A stretch of 64,000 nucleotides of DNA from Acridotheres tristis (lineage: Eukaryota; Chordata; Aves; Passeriformes; Sturnidae), in NCBI GenBank assembly GCA_037013685.1, contig CM072889.1, positions 11,479,976 to 11,543,975 on the forward strand, written 5' to 3'. Positions 47,552-64,000 of the stretch are shown here, piece by piece. The position numbers were made by a program, and so were the translations under genes. The notes under the pieces were generated by a model. That model was not told the origin of the DNA and did no database searches. It was given only the letters and a program-made list of their open reading frames with translations. Positions within the stretch are counted from its first letter, which is position 1. Every line of letters starts with the position of its first letter.

Positions 47552-50500
47552 TCAACAGTCACGCCAGCTCTGTTCTACTATTGCAGAAACCCGTTTTTCA
47601 TATTCCCGCTTATTCTCTTGGTATAGCTGAGCTGCCTGGCTGTTTGCTGGACTGTTCGGATTTGGCTCATCCAATAGGGACTGTGCAAAGAGAAAAAGAT
47701 CCTTAGGCATTGCAAAATACAGTTTTACAACACCTTCTCTAGACTATCCATACTAGTCAGAGCACAGATGTTAGTCGAGGTGCAGCACACTGCATCCCTG
47801 CAGCTGGAAGGCTTTAGAGGCTTTGGCCACCAGCATCACTCCTGCACAGTGCAGGTGACTTGTTGTGACAGCCAACCAATGCATCACTGGGGGGCCCCTG
47901 CAGTGACCACCCTGTGTCACTGCCTGGCCAGTTTACACCTGGGAAGGATTCACACTTTGCCAATATTTAGCTGCTATACTGGCTCTTAGGAGAGGGGAAA
48001 AAAAGTTTCCTGAGCTGTGTTTGTTAAAAGCATCCTAATGTAATTCTGTCTCTTCATGCAGAGTTCTTTTACCTGTATGGATGTTAAGATGGAGGAGACA
48101 TCATAAGTGGGGCTCCAGCGATTCTGAAGGATATCCAGACATATACTACCGTCTGCATAGACTGGAAAGGGTCAAAAAAAACCAGCTTAACACACAACTT
48201 GTACAGCTACTGGCTTATCTCCCTAGTATTGCCTGGTCATGAAAATCTGTGTACAGACACACCACAACAGTCCATACTGTCTGACAGGTTGAAATACTGC
48301 AAACAGGCCTGTAGGTAGGAAGCAGTGAAGCTCCTCACCACAGAAGCCTGAAGTATTTAAACTGAACCCCTGGTTATTCTTTCACGAACTTTTTTATATC
48401 ATTGCAACTACTGCTGTGGAAAACCATGAGCAGATTTTACGGCAAAAAAATTTTTAGCTACCCAGAAGTGAACCATACAAAAAACACCCACAAACAGCTG
48501 TTCACACTCAAGGTTTCCCCATGAAGTCTCTACAACAGGGTCCAGTCATCTTACTCACAGCAGCTACAGGAGAACCTTCCCTCATTGCTCTGTACCCACA
48601 CTTGCCATGCTGGAAGGTTTCTGGTATTTCTGCACAAAGTTAGTATTTGTTTGGAGGCAAGGAATACCTCTCCAGCCTTTAGTTACCAAGGAAGGGGATT
48701 AATTTAACCATCTTACTGTCACTGACTATAGCTGGACCCTAACACTACATTTCATGGTATATCATTCTTACAGGCATTTTGGGGAAGAAAAATGATAGAA
48801 GACAGCTGCATTCACCAGTGTCACTATGCTATATCTACAATACATACAGACAGAAGTCCAAAGCACTGCTATTTAAGTACAAAACATTCTTCTGTAAGGC
48901 TTAACAGGCAGTTGAGTGTCTCATCAGTACTGTGCTGTACCACCTGAAAGGTAAGAGGCTCCTTTTATTGCCCCTTTCTTTTCAAGCCTGAGCACTGCTC
49001 ATATATCCTTCTTCACCAAAACTACACAACCACATTGGAATTTTGCTGCCTTATTAGATAGTGGAAACTTTTTATAATAAATAGACCTTTTATACAGCAA
49101 GTTATAACAAAAAAAGCCACACCAGCCCTCTCTTCCCCCCACCGAACCTCCAACGAAACAGCAAAAGTAAACCCAGGCATTGTGTAAGTACTTACCATTT
49201 GGATGAAACATTTTAGAGACAAATCTGACAGTAGGTGGCTTATTCGGGTATTCTTCTGTGAATTCTATTGTAAGTTTGAAAGTTCCTGGAGTTGAAAGAG
49301 AGATAAGTAGCCTTTATTCAGTATGAATTTATAGAAGGGATGAGTAAGTAGCATTCCCCCACAATACACACTGACACTACTGTGCTCACACAGGCATGTT
49401 GGATATGGAACACACATTGTGCAATCCCACAGCAATTCCTTTACTCTCATGGAGTTAATCTTTAATGCAGAAGTGCCAGACAGTACTGGTACAAGAGTAT
49501 TTCCTGTGACTTACTTTTACTGCCAATACCAGTCAAAAGGTTTATGTAGGGAAATAAATCTGCCCTTCAGGTTTTCTTCCAGAGCCTAATCCCAGTACAC
49601 TGTACAAACAGCAGTGGGTGTAGAACCATCTGTGTAACACAACGTCATTTGGTGAGTCCTATCTATGGAATATGCTGTCATGGCAAGTATCTTGTAATTT
49701 ACTTCCTCTAAATTAAAAAAAAAAAAAAAAAAAAAAAAGTAACGTTTCTCAACAACTGTAAAGTAATTGGGACTTGCAGAAAAGTAGTACTGAATGCAGC
49801 ATCCAAAGCTGACACTTTAAAATACAAACCTGACCATTTACTTCACACTAACTGGCATCCTTAGAGAAAGACTGATTAAGCAGAAATAGAAAATTGTAGC
49901 TGAGCCTCAATCCAACCATTTTAACAGCCTGCACCAACATAAGTTATTTTAGCCCTTCTCCTGAGGCTATGACAACCTGAGAATAAGAAGTCTGTCAACT
50001 AAGCTCTATGTAAGGGTTCAGAGGATTAAGGACTGCTCCTGATTCAGCTCGGTAACTAAGGAACTCTACCTACTCCACTGCAGACCATGCAAGCTCCTCC
50101 TAACCACGTTACCACCAGGAGCATCCAGGCCAGAGGCAGATTAGGATGTTCCTGGGCATGCCCAGAGAGAGTAACTGAAGCACCTTCATATAAATACACA
50201 GCTCTCATGTAGAAGGACTGCACCTGACAGTAACAGCTGGAATAAGCTGCTGGTGGGGCATATTGCCTTTTATGAAAGGGCATCCTTATGTATCAGTGAT
50301 GAGTCAGGTTCCCCCTGTCTGTCCTATGCTCAGTGTCCTTGCTTCCTACTGTGAGGGAGTTTTCCACCAGTAATATAATGAAGTTATTCCTTTGTTTGGG
50401 TGGCAAACATGTGCCAACAACTAGTAAGCCAGAGAACAGATTTTCGGTTTTACTTTTTTTCCCCCCCCAGATTAGCAAGGACTGGCAAGATTTGCCGGGG

Positions 50501-53500
50501 ACTTCTTTCTTAATAAGGAGATAAACTGTAACACTGAGTTGCAAGAAATGAAGGTCATTGCTTTGACGTCCCAGTGCGCAAATGAAGACACAGTGCAGAT
50601 GCTTTAGCACTTTCCCTACAGCAGTGAGAAGTCAACACCCTAAAAATAAGTTCATGCATGTTTGGTTTTTTATTAGCAGACCAACAATGTAACAGCAGAG
50701 AGCCAACACTATGCTATCTCACTGTGAAACAAATGAGCCAGAACAGTGGAGTTAGGATTGTTCAAATTAGTGGAAATTTGCAATGGGGTTTTCAAGTTTA
50801 CTCCAGAGGCACAGAGCTAGGTCTGAGATCAGCTTGAAAACCAGGACTGGGAAGTTAGCAACAACTTCTACCAACTGCAAACATCAGCCCCTTAAAACCA
50901 AGCACTCAGAGATCTGACTCTGTATGATTCTCAGTTCTCCCTGCCCCAGTTCTGGTTCTCAGCAGCCTCCTCCTGAAGGAGTGACTAAGCAAGCAGTAGG
51001 CTGAAAACCAAGCACAAACCATCACACAGGTTTGACAGTAACAGAAGCAGTTTGGTCTTAGAATCTACTTAAAACTACTGAAAGAAAGGGAAGCTATTGT
51101 CCCACGAGACAGGACAGCACTACTTTAATACAAATCTGAGCAAGGGGCTCATCTGGAGCAACATCCAGCTGGAGTATCTATCTATCTACTCAGATTTCCA
51201 AGTCGGGGTCCAGAGTGGCAATGGCTCTTTAGAAATGGTCCACAGTAGGCAAACCCTCACTACTGAGCTTTATTAAAGGGCAAATCTAGAGATCTGACGC
51301 ACCAAAGTCCAAGGGTCACTCACACTGAAAGTCCAAAACAGGTATCACAACACGCTGCTGGGGTGGAGCCCTTCAGTGTCCAGTCTCTCCTGTCACTAAT
51401 TTTAACACTTTCAACTGGTATTTCTCACAACTTACTCTAGACAGACATTTTAAAAACAAATTATTATACTTACTCTCAGTATTGATATTGGGATCACCAC
51501 TAATCTTAGGAGAACATTCCCTTCTCTGCCCTGTACTTACCTTGTTAATCACTTCTACCTCAGGATTTGAGACTCTGACACAGCCAAGAGAGGCTTCTGC
51601 ACAGCCTGTGCACCAGCCCCAGCAACTCCAGAGAGCAGAGCCTGTGTCCCTGCAGGGCCCCTCACTGCAGCCTCCAAGAGCAACCCCTCCATTCTAGTGC
51701 CCAAAAAGCAGGGACGAGCTCTTTGACTCCTGCACAAGGAGACAGGATCCATATTCCGTAAGCAAGGCATAAACCACACAGAAGACAAATGCTTTGTGTT
51801 CTCTGTTCAAGCCTCCTGCACAAGCACAGCAAGGCAGCATACTACAGTAGCTGAGCTACTTAAATCTCTCTGAGCCAGGAATCCTACACTAACCACAGTG
51901 TCATCATCCAGTTTCAGAGAAACAGGTCTAAAGCCTGGGACAGCCTGGACTTCCATGGCTGTGCCAACATTACCACTTTAAATGCCACACACAAGGATTC
52001 TTAGAAATATGGTGAAGGGCAGGATAAATATCCCCAGGGTCCTACTGCAGACTCATGCAATTGAATCCTCTTAAACCAGAAGATGGAAGTTATGCTGCTG
52101 ATCTAAATTAGTGGTTGCTCCTAAGCTGCGCCAGCCTGCACACTGAGTTGTGAAAACACCCTCCAAAGTCTGGGGGTGGAGAAGGCGGGGTATCAGCTGC
52201 AGAATGCTGCACAGCAAGTAAACAAATGTGTTTCAACTTCAGGTTTGCAGCCCAGACCAACTACAACACCTCAGAAGCTGCAAGCAGAGAAAGGCCTCAC
52301 CAGAACAAGGATAAAGAACAGTAACTCTCATCATGTTGGCATTATTATACATCTAGAACAACCTCCCTCCCCCCCAAATTTCACAGGCTACTTTTACAAG
52401 AACTAAGCTATCTGAAATTTTACACTATCACCACATAGTCAAATAGCCTAAAAATGAAAAAGAACATAGACCTTCAAAGGCTTAATGAGAAAGATTATAG
52501 AGTTTCAATGTACCTCTGAGTCACAAGGGCTGCACAGTTGCAAAGCAAGTCCAAACTAACACACTGTTAAATTAAAATTTCTTTACTCTTACCTACAAGG
52601 AGCTGAACTGCGCTACCATTATCTGGACTGTGCTATTCCACTCACTGAATGGGAAGGCACAGCTGAGGCTCCAACAAGCCCTATCTCCAGGCACCACTTA
52701 GTGCTTTGTTATCTAGTAAGGTAAGATACATCCAGAGGAGCAGATAAGCAAATATCCAGCAACACAAGCCACATCAATTTTCCTGAGCACACAGTATGAA
52801 AACACAGACTTTGCTACAAAAAGAGCATTCCATCACACCCTGAGATTACATTACAACATCAACCAAAGCAGGAGAACAGCAGCAGCAGCCTCAAGTACAT
52901 GTCTGAACCTCAAACTCCTGTGAGTGCAACACGGCCTCAGTATCCAAGATAAAGACACAATGCTGCCTCAGAAAGCACAGAGGAAATCAATATGTCAGGG
53001 CTCTCAAAAGTAGTCCTCAACCTTCTGCAACTAAATGGAAATATATGGAAAAAAAACCCTTATAGCATCTGTTAACCACATGCTGGGCTGGAAGAGCCTG
53101 AGCATGGCAAGAATCTGCATTTTAGCACACGGCAAGGAGACAGCTTTCTGCTCCAAACACTGAATCACTCTATTAGCAGCAGTGCTCCAAGACCCTAAGC
53201 AGCTCTAGCAACCCCCACAGAAGTTTAACCGAGCCCTTCTTTAAGGGCTACCAAATGAGACAGCAACATACGTTTAGTCTAGCTGTTCTATTATGCAATG
53301 TTTTAAGTCCAAGTTCTAAACTTTAGACTGCTGAAGCACCTACTCCAGCAAATTTATTAATTAATGAAATACATTAAAAAAAAGTGAGTCTTCAGAGTTT
53401 TCTTAGGCCGGAAATATTTAAAGCCTTCAAAATCTTCACAGAGAAATACAATCTGCAATTCAGAGGCACATCCACAGGTGCCACCTCCAAGGATAAACAA

Positions 53501-54925
53501 AGACAAGGGAGTTAGCCAAGAACAACATAAGAGTTAAGGAATTTTTCCTATGCTTTTGTCATGAGTCATGGAGATCTAAGATTAATTATAGCCTACACTG
53601 AAAGTATTTTAAAAAATGCATCACTGATTTCAGTTAGACAGTATTTCATGTCTAACAGGTTTTCACAAAATGCTTAAGTACTCACACAGCATCAGTAAAC
53701 CTATCGAAATCAGTAAGACCAGATGGAAACTACAGGTAGGTCACCAGGACCTATTTAGTTAGCCTTTCAACTTAAAAGGTCTTTTCAGTCGTAAGCCCTG
53801 AATATTATCAATTGGAGCAGAGCGAAATAGGTGACAAGAAAAAGCCACTCTTCTGAACTTCCTCTAACATTCAACCCATTTCCTACTTCAGCTGACTCAC
53901 GTTGGAACTTGTTCACAAAACACTCCCAGCATCAGAAAAAAAGAGAACTCAAAAGACAACAGTTCTATATCAAGTTTTTGATGATCACCCAAACATAAAT
54001 GTCCCGAAAAACACGATCCAGAGTTCAACAGAAAAGTTTGCAGAGATCCTTAAAATAACTTATAACAGATGTAGCGATTACAAGACTGTACAAGCTAATT
54101 TGTATGTTTCTGTAAGTCAACACACCAATCTAAATCTACAACATCTTCTGAGTAGGATTAAAAAAATAGTATTTATATAAATCAGGCACAGACGTATGTG
54201 GTCAGGTGAACATGCACCCACGACCCCCCCGGCCATCCCCAGGCCCACACCTGTTGCAGAGTCTACGGTAGTGACACCAAAGCCGTGTCAAACCACAGCA
54301 GTTTACCCCGAGAAAGCCAAACACCAACCCCGCACGCTGCACTTACCGTCCTCGAAAGGGGTCCCCTCGGGCCTGGAGAAGGGAAAGCAAAGCACAGCGT
54401 TACCCCGCTGGCAGCCCGACTCCAACCCCCCCGGCGGCTGAGCGGCCCCCGCGGCCCGCCGCCCCCTTCCCTGCCGACTCACCCGAAGATGACGGCGTTC
54501 CACACCATGATGTTGTTCTCAGAGGGGGCCCCGCTCACCCCGGCCGGGGGATCCTCCTGCAGCCTGCGGGGCACAGGGACAGTGAGCACGGCCCGCGCCC
54601 CCCGCGTTGCGCAAATGGCGTAACCCGGGACGCCGCTGCGCAAACACCATAACCCGGCCCGGCAGCGGCCGCCTGCGCAAATGGAGTAATCCGGCCTAGC
54701 AGCAGCCGCCTGCGCAAACGGCGTAACCCGCGCCAGGCAGCACCGCCCGCGCTACGCAATCAGCGGAGCGCGCCTTGCCCCGCCGCCATGTTGTGCTGCC
54801 CCCTCCTCCCCCGGTAGCGCTCGGCCCTTCGTCCTCCTCCCGCCCGTCCACCCCTTTACCCTCGGCCCGCGGCCTCGGTACCTCTTGAAGTCCCGCATGA
54901 GGCGCCTACGGGCCGGAGTGGACAT
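47552..54925 (-). CDS. UBE2A: UBE2A (RAD6A), ubiquitin-conjugating enzyme E2 A
   Basis: E2 enzyme that carries ubiquitin as a thioester and, with RNF20/RNF40 or RAD18, monoubiquitinates histone H2B or PCNA. Minus-strand exons in transcript order: 54925-54882, 54563-54483, 54372-54347, 49285-49196, 48161-48073, 47680-47552. All have GT/AG borders and correct phases, giving 152 aa. The active cysteine is C88 (codon at 48141-48139) inside [15 protein letters not shown]; the HPN motif is at 78-80. The residues MVWNAV and the ending SWRDC mark the A paralogue rather than UBE2B, which as I recall has MQWNAV and ends WNDS. By eye the protein appears identical to mammalian UBE2A. The start follows GCCCGCC and lies in a CpG island. 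Intron 3 is the longest (about 5 kb). The 26-base exon 3 is easily missed by gene finders. Confidence 0.96.
49286..54346 (-). other. UBE2A intron 3
   Basis: A 5-kb intron with no recognised exon, RNA or clear transposon apart from the A24 run. Confidence 0.6.
49715..49738. repeat. Poly(A) run, 24 bases
   Basis: Uninterrupted run of 24 adenines in UBE2A intron 3. I do not recognise a retroposon body upstream of it, so it may be a simple homopolymer. Confidence 0.9.
54608..54760. repeat. Tandem repeat, about 37-bp period, TGCGCAAA core, in UBE2A intron 1
   Basis: Copies begin at 54608, 54637, 54674 and 54711, with a decayed one near 54753. Each starts TGCGCAAAYRSMRTAAYCCG and is followed by a GC-rich GCAGCRGCCGCC-type segment. 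The last three full copies are spaced exactly 37 bp; the first is shorter (29 bp). Confidence 0.8.
54781..54792 (-). promoter_or_regulatory. YY1-like site in UBE2A intron 1
   Basis: The minus strand reads AACATGGCGGCG, matching the YY1 consensus AANATGGCGGC, in the transcription direction of UBE2A and just downstream of exon 1. YY1 commonly binds such positions in CpG promoters. Confidence 0.4.
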
Positions 54926-58650
<3,725 letters not shown>

Positions 58651-59335
58651 AATGCTGTGTATCTGCTGGAGATTTGGAGACAGAAGAAAACTACCAAGAG
58701 CTATCACAGTTCTATCAACAAAGCAGAAGTAACACATAATGTTCAAGAGTTGCACTGTGCTGCAGCCAGCTTGAAGAATGAGAACCTCTCTGTATCCCTC
58801 TGTATAAGTGATACTCTGGCTACCAGTCTTAACTCCAATGCTACTGGAGACTTTGTGCAAACTGCAGTTCTCTACAGCCCCAGTGTTATGAGCAGGCTAT
58901 TCCAGATAAAATATTTACTTTCAAGAAAATCTTTGCTGGTGCCTTCCCAAGTTCATCTTTCGATACCTGTCTTTTTATTTTGGAGTTTTCAAAAGTGTTT
59001 CCTCGACGACAATGGAAGGACAGGTAACTGTACAACAAAGAAATCCTTACAAAAGTAAGCTCCATGCCTGTTGTTTATTTTGTTATTTTAAATGTGTCCA
59101 AAAAGTGTAGCAGCCTGAGTCATGTCATTCCAACACAATCTGGAACGACTGGGATGCAAGGCTTGGGCATGGTGCTGCTCACCCTGACCTGCCGGAGGCA
59201 GCCAGCACAGACTGGGCTGCAGCACTGCAGTCTCAGGTCCTCCTGAACATCACAAGGCTGCAGTTGTACAAAATTACACTGTCACAACAGACACATAAAA
59301 GAATATAAAACTCAAGCCTGTTTTAAACTACTGTA

Positions 59336-59341
59336 AATAAA
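59336..59341 (+). terminator. STEEP1 polyadenylation signal
   Basis: AATAAA in CTGTAAATAAAAACTGC, about 690 bases after the STEEP1 stop codon. Confidence 0.55.
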
Positions 59342-59399
59342 AACTGCTACTAATGAGTTCAAATACATGGTTGGACGTTACTGATACAGCCAGTGATCA

Positions 59400-62300
59400 T
59401 TAAAGAATACAACTGTACATCTGAACCACTGGGCAAAACAGTGTCAGTATTTGGAGTTGTGAAATGTGAAGGAAAAATTGTTTGGAATGTACTGACCACT
59501 AAGGACCTGGATAGACAACATTAAACACCAGCTTTTAAAGTACCTTGTTTAGGTAATAGTACTTTGTGTCTCTCGTGTGATGTAGTAACAGTGCTCTCTA
59601 GCCCATGTCTTCATTGCTCTTCGTTGGATTAAATACCATGTTACAAATTTGAACTAAAATACCTCTCCCTAAGATGTTCTTACTCTACCAATCATAAAAC
59701 ACGAGTGATGAACAAGATGCTTCCATCTCCCACAATTTTTATGGAAAACTTCCTATAATATATGAAGATTTCCCATCTGGCTATATAACCCTTACTGGGA
59801 AAACTCAGATCTGCTTACCTAAGGATCTGTCTTTCCTTTCTCAGAAAAAAAAGGAATTAAAGAGGGAGTGAACTGGGCCCAGAGCTAGCAGAGATGGGTC
59901 TGTAGATCCTGTGACAGCTTAATCCCAGGCTGGTAAGGAAGTGTTCACATTAACTCAGCAGTGCTGATCTTGTTCCCTGCTCATCACCTGCTAATCTGAA
60001 GCTTATTTCCAGAAGCCTATGGCCAGAGGCCCTTCGTGGTCTGCAGTACTTGGGAACAGCAGGAGATATACGTGGGTACACAAACCTTTTCCCGGTGTGG
60101 TAGCACAGTCTAGCCAGGTGAGGGCCTCAGGGTTTCTCTGGAAGTGATCCAAGCCTGGGGTAACCACAGGTCACATTCTATAAAAATTCAGATTTTTCCC
60201 AAGCAAGAGTAAAAGACTTTCACATCTGAAAATAGGTTTTGAACCGTGTGAGAGGTGCTGGGATGCAGACGCTGAATTTCCAGTTGTCCAAGGATGAAGT
60301 GTGGTCTTGCTTCAAGTGACACCAGAACAACAAGCTAATTTTGGGATGGTGTGATTTATTGTCAGGGTTAAGGCTAGGAGTGACTAAAGGTTTCAGCTAT
60401 GGAGTCAAGGGGCTGCCAGGTGGGGATAGAACCACCTTTGCAGTTTGGTGAGGCACAGAGAAAATCTGGTGAGTGCCCCAGCTCAGCACAAGTTAACAGT
60501 AGCTGTTACCTACTGCCATCAACTTACTCAGCTGCTACCTGGAACCTTGAGTCAGCACAGCACAGGCTTCTGGAAGGCCAGTCCATGTTCAATCACTGTT
60601 TGTCGTTCTTGTCACTGGAAATCTGCCTAGTTTGGCTCAGGACTTGGGCACGGACCCCCAGTCAGAAAGGGGAGTACCTCGTTTCTTCTGAGGTGCTTTT
60701 GATATTCTCTAGTTATGCAGTCCATAGCTGAAACAACTCCAACACAGAGAATCTAATCCAATACATTATTATGTATTTCTTACTTCAACTGGAGCTAGTT
60801 CAGTGTAAATCAAGTTCAGTCTTTCATTCCTAAATCTAAATGAATTAAAATATATTAGCTGACTGTAGCAACAGGAAGCAGGGTCACCAAGTTTAAACAA
60901 TTGATGAAATGTCCTGTTATAATAGATAAAACCAGTTGTCCTGCAGGGTTTGCCATACCCTGGTAGCAAATGGGCAATCTGTAGCAGAGTTCAGACCAAA
61001 GAAAAGTCAGATTTCATGTTACTGTAATAGTCAACATTTGTTTTTATAAATCTGTAATAAAAGTGATAGATTTGTTTGTTTAACTGAGCACCATGTTATC
61101 TATAAGAACTTGTCCAGATGCAGAGGTATCACAAAATGTGAAATAAAAGTGAAGGAGGGAATCTGTGCCAAAATGGCCAGACGTACCTTACTGTATTTCA
61201 TGACTTAGTCCAGACCAGTTTTGAAGCACCTTCACAAAACTCTAGTCTGTTTACCATGTCAGAACAGCTCTAGATGTAACAATGCTGCCTGGTTCCTCAT
61301 AACCTGTACAAAACCTCCAATTTGTGAGCACTCCAGAGAAGTGGTAACAGTGAATCCAACCTACCTCTTTTAATCACAGCTGTGCCTAGGGAGCAGCAGG
61401 GAGTCTTCCTTGCCTGCCCCCTGAGGGGAAGTTTCTGGCCAGCCCTTTACAGCTCTCCTTGTGCTCCATGTTTGTGCTGTTTTACTCACTGACTGATGTG
61501 CAGGTGGCTCGCTCTGACTCCCTAGGACTGTTGCATTGATAAATGCACATTGATAAACTACACATAAAAATGTGTATGACAAAGTGATCAGCTTGGGAAC
61601 AGTACTAACCGATCAGCCTGAATTGAAGTAGTCTCAGCTTTTGCTGGCGCTATCCCAAAGAGCCCATGGGGCTTTGCCACATCCAAGCATTTTAAAAGTA
61701 TAAAATTACGTGCTTGTTTAAAAGGCTCCAGGGCTGGGCTCCAAGGATGGAATGGAAGCCTTGTAACTCCTTGCTGAGGAATCCTTATGAACCTAGCTAG
61801 CTGGCCACAGCATGCTGGGGTTTTGGATAGATTTCAAGGCATGAACGGCCAATCTCCTTTTTGTTGTCAGCCAGAAAAACTCCATCCCCATGCCTGCAGC
61901 CAGGGCTGTAACTCCTGTCGATCCCAGCAGGATCAGAAAGTGACAGCCAGCACACCATTGGTGGGATGACACCTCCTAGAACCTCCCTGATGCTGCCAGT
62001 CTTGGTGTGGGGTCCTGGCAGGTCCTGAGGACTCGTTCCCAAAACCACTACCCCCAGCAGCTCGGTACGGCTCCAGGGTGCACAGAACTGGGCCTGTGTC
62101 CCTGCAGGCATGTGAGCTTAGCTTGGTCCCCACAGCCCAACCCACCATGCACGTGCTTTGGGCAGCTGATGGGGCCACCTTGCATGGCTGGGCAGTGGCA
62201 GGAACAATCCCCACTGGGAACAACTGATTTTACCCTGCATGACAAAGCATTGCCTGTTCCCCTGCCCCTCTGCACCAGACGCTGCTGGTCATACAGGCAG

Positions 62301-64000
62301 CACGTGAAAGATGCTGAGGCAATGCCTGCCGAGGGTGACAAGGACATAAAGGCAGGGGCACTCCTGGCTCTATGCAAAGCCCAGAGAAGCAGCCTGGAGT
62401 GACCCACCAATTGCTGAAGGGGACAGTGGAGTGGCTGAACCGGCACTCTGCTGGTCTTCTACAAGAGTGGGATGCTCTCCACTGCAAGACTCAGCACACA
62501 GCCAGGCACAGCCCAGTCGGAGCAGGCTGGTGCACACTGAGCCATTCCAACCATCCTGCACCAATCGCCACCTGCCCCAGCCGCTGACAAGCGTGTCACA
62601 CGATCCCCTGTGCAGCTGTGCTGTGTCAGCACCTCCTGAGCTGGGATTTATGGCTGCTGGGCGAGGGCCTGAGACAAAAGCAGCATTATAGGCATTCACC
62701 TATCCCTTCCCATCAGCAAAGGAGCTGATACACCAGGCTGGACACAGCTCCTATGGAGGAAATCATGACGCGTGTGATGTTCAGCCCTTCCCACAGGAGA
62801 ATCACACTTAAAAGGAAAATCCACCCCCATCCATTCCCTTCTTAGGGCAGCACAGCCCAGTGGACAAAATGCTGTGTTGGAGGGACTGCACTCAGCTTGC
62901 TGCCTTGCCACTGACTGGCCCCAGTACCTTTCTCACACCTCAGTTTCCCCACAAGAACAAACCCCTTCATTCCTGTACAGTGTGCTCTTGTGGCAGGCAA
63001 CAGCAGCAGCTGAACCCCCCCAGTCTGGTCCCGATAAAGCTGCTCCCAGGGAGCTGCCAGGAGTGGGGAGGTTAAAACCCCAGAAGGCCTACCAGCCTGT
63101 GCTACCCAACAGTGGAGTGCAGGAAAAACCCCTTGTGGGCCCTGCCCTGCATGTCCCACCTGCCAGAGCTAAAAAGAGCTGTGAAACACGTTCTTGTTTC
63201 CTGAATCCCCAAAGCAGTCAAAAGGACAGGTAGCTTAGCTACAACCCATTTCACTCAGTGCCAGCCCTGCACCCCAAGTCCAGTGCACAATCTGTAGTTC
63301 TTAAGGACTTCGGGATCTCCCAGCTCAGCTCCTTTGCAGCCTGGCACAACAGCCCAGCTCAGTGCCTTAGTCACTCACCACTGTGTGCAGTAAGAAATTA
63401 TGCACTTACCTTATTGTACCAACGGCCTGGCCGTGCATCCCCTGTGGAGGAAAGGACGGGAAAGGACGCCCCATGCTCAGCAACCAGCAGCATTCCAGAA
63501 CAGCCCTTGAAATCCAGGTGAGCTTAGCAGCAGGAAGCTGGCACTTGTTCAACAGGAGAGGGCTCCCTGGTAAAGCTGCCCTATGGCACACTGCCCCCAG
63601 CACTGCCCACCGCTTGTGGCATTGCTTGACATCTCACCTTTACAGCCCATTTCATATCCACAGCAGGCAGTGGGGGATCTCACACTGCACCAGCCCAGGG
63701 GCAGTTGAAAATCATCAGGAAGGACAGCTGGCTCAACTGTGAGGCACAAGACTGTCTCCCATCAGGAAGGCAAATGCCCACTCACAGGGACCCTGGCAAG
63801 CCAACCCCACCTGCAGCAGGAAGGTGCTGTGCTCTCATGCCTGGCTGCCCTGCTTAGATTCCAGCAATAAAAACAACTCTCGCCCTTCACAACACAAGGT
63901 CTTGTTTAACTGCCTTGGGCAGTGGTTGAGATTGGTTTCAGTGATTGAAATCAACTGCTTTGAGCAGGCCTGGGCAGGCAGAAGGGACCAAAGGCATGGG
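59400..64000. other. No recognised gene downstream of STEEP1
   Basis: I recognise no coding exon. In mammals SLC25A5 and SLC25A43 lie beyond STEEP1, but no mitochondrial-carrier signature (PX[DE]XX[KR]) is visible here. Plus-strand AATAAA motifs occur near 61056 and at 63866-63871 and could mark the ends of untranslated or noncoding transcripts. After about 61.8 kb the sequence is richer in G+C, with many short open frames of no known family. Confidence 0.5.

Noticed and set aside
60769..60969. Possible exon of a neighbouring gene on the minus strand
   Set aside because: The translation looks protein-like in part but matches no family I know and has no clear splice signals or conserved motif.

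Overview
This window is vertebrate nuclear DNA, almost certainly from a passerine bird. The genes are split by short exons with GT/AG junctions and carry CpG islands at their 5' ends. A CR1 3' tail (about 19.1 kb) and a tRNA-Ile-headed, CR1-tailed SINE of the TguSINE1 type (about 36.6 kb) point to songbirds. Five protein-coding genes are readable, in the order SOWAHD(-), SEPT6(+), NKRF(+), UBE2A(-), STEEP1(+). From recalled synteny this is the block found on human Xq24, which in birds lies on the chicken 4p / passerine 4A segment; the chromosome assignment is inference.

Layout. 0-3.4 kb: no recognised gene, possibly the SOWAHD 3' UTR. 3.4-4.5 kb: intronless SOWAHD on the minus strand, then a 19-bp minisatellite and about 1.6 kb of unassigned spacer. 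6.4-7.7 kb: CpG island with SEPT6 exon 1. SEPT6 runs to about 32-33.8 kb; nine shared coding exons are followed by at least two, perhaps three, alternative terminal exons. Its introns hold a LINE reverse-transcriptase relic, a CR1 tail and a solo LTR. 33.9-35.3 kb: CpG island with the NKRF promoter and first coding exon (XRN2-binding XTBD domain). The other NKRF exons lie at 39.3 and 41.5-43.5 kb. 43.9-46.3 kb: convergent spacer. 46.3-54.9 kb: UBE2A on the minus strand, six exons. 54.9-56.2 kb: head-to-head promoter region shared with STEEP1. 56.2-59.3 kb: STEEP1, seven exons. 59.4-64 kb: no recognised gene.

All five reading frames are intact, with exon phases that sum to complete proteins: SOWAHD 353 aa, SEPT6 433 aa (main form), NKRF 769 aa, UBE2A 152 aa, STEEP1 222 aa. 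The genes are functionally unrelated housekeeping or regulatory genes: septin cytoskeleton; nucleolar RNA processing and NF-kB repression; RAD6-type ubiquitin conjugation; STING trafficking. They do not form one pathway. The most interesting points are the SEPT6 terminal-exon cluster, the long XTBD-containing NKRF start, an intronic-polyadenylation configuration in STEEP1, a 37-bp tandem array with TGCGCAAA cores in UBE2A intron 1, and an 18-bp word shared between the solo LTR and sequence near STEEP1. I found no convincing new biological system.
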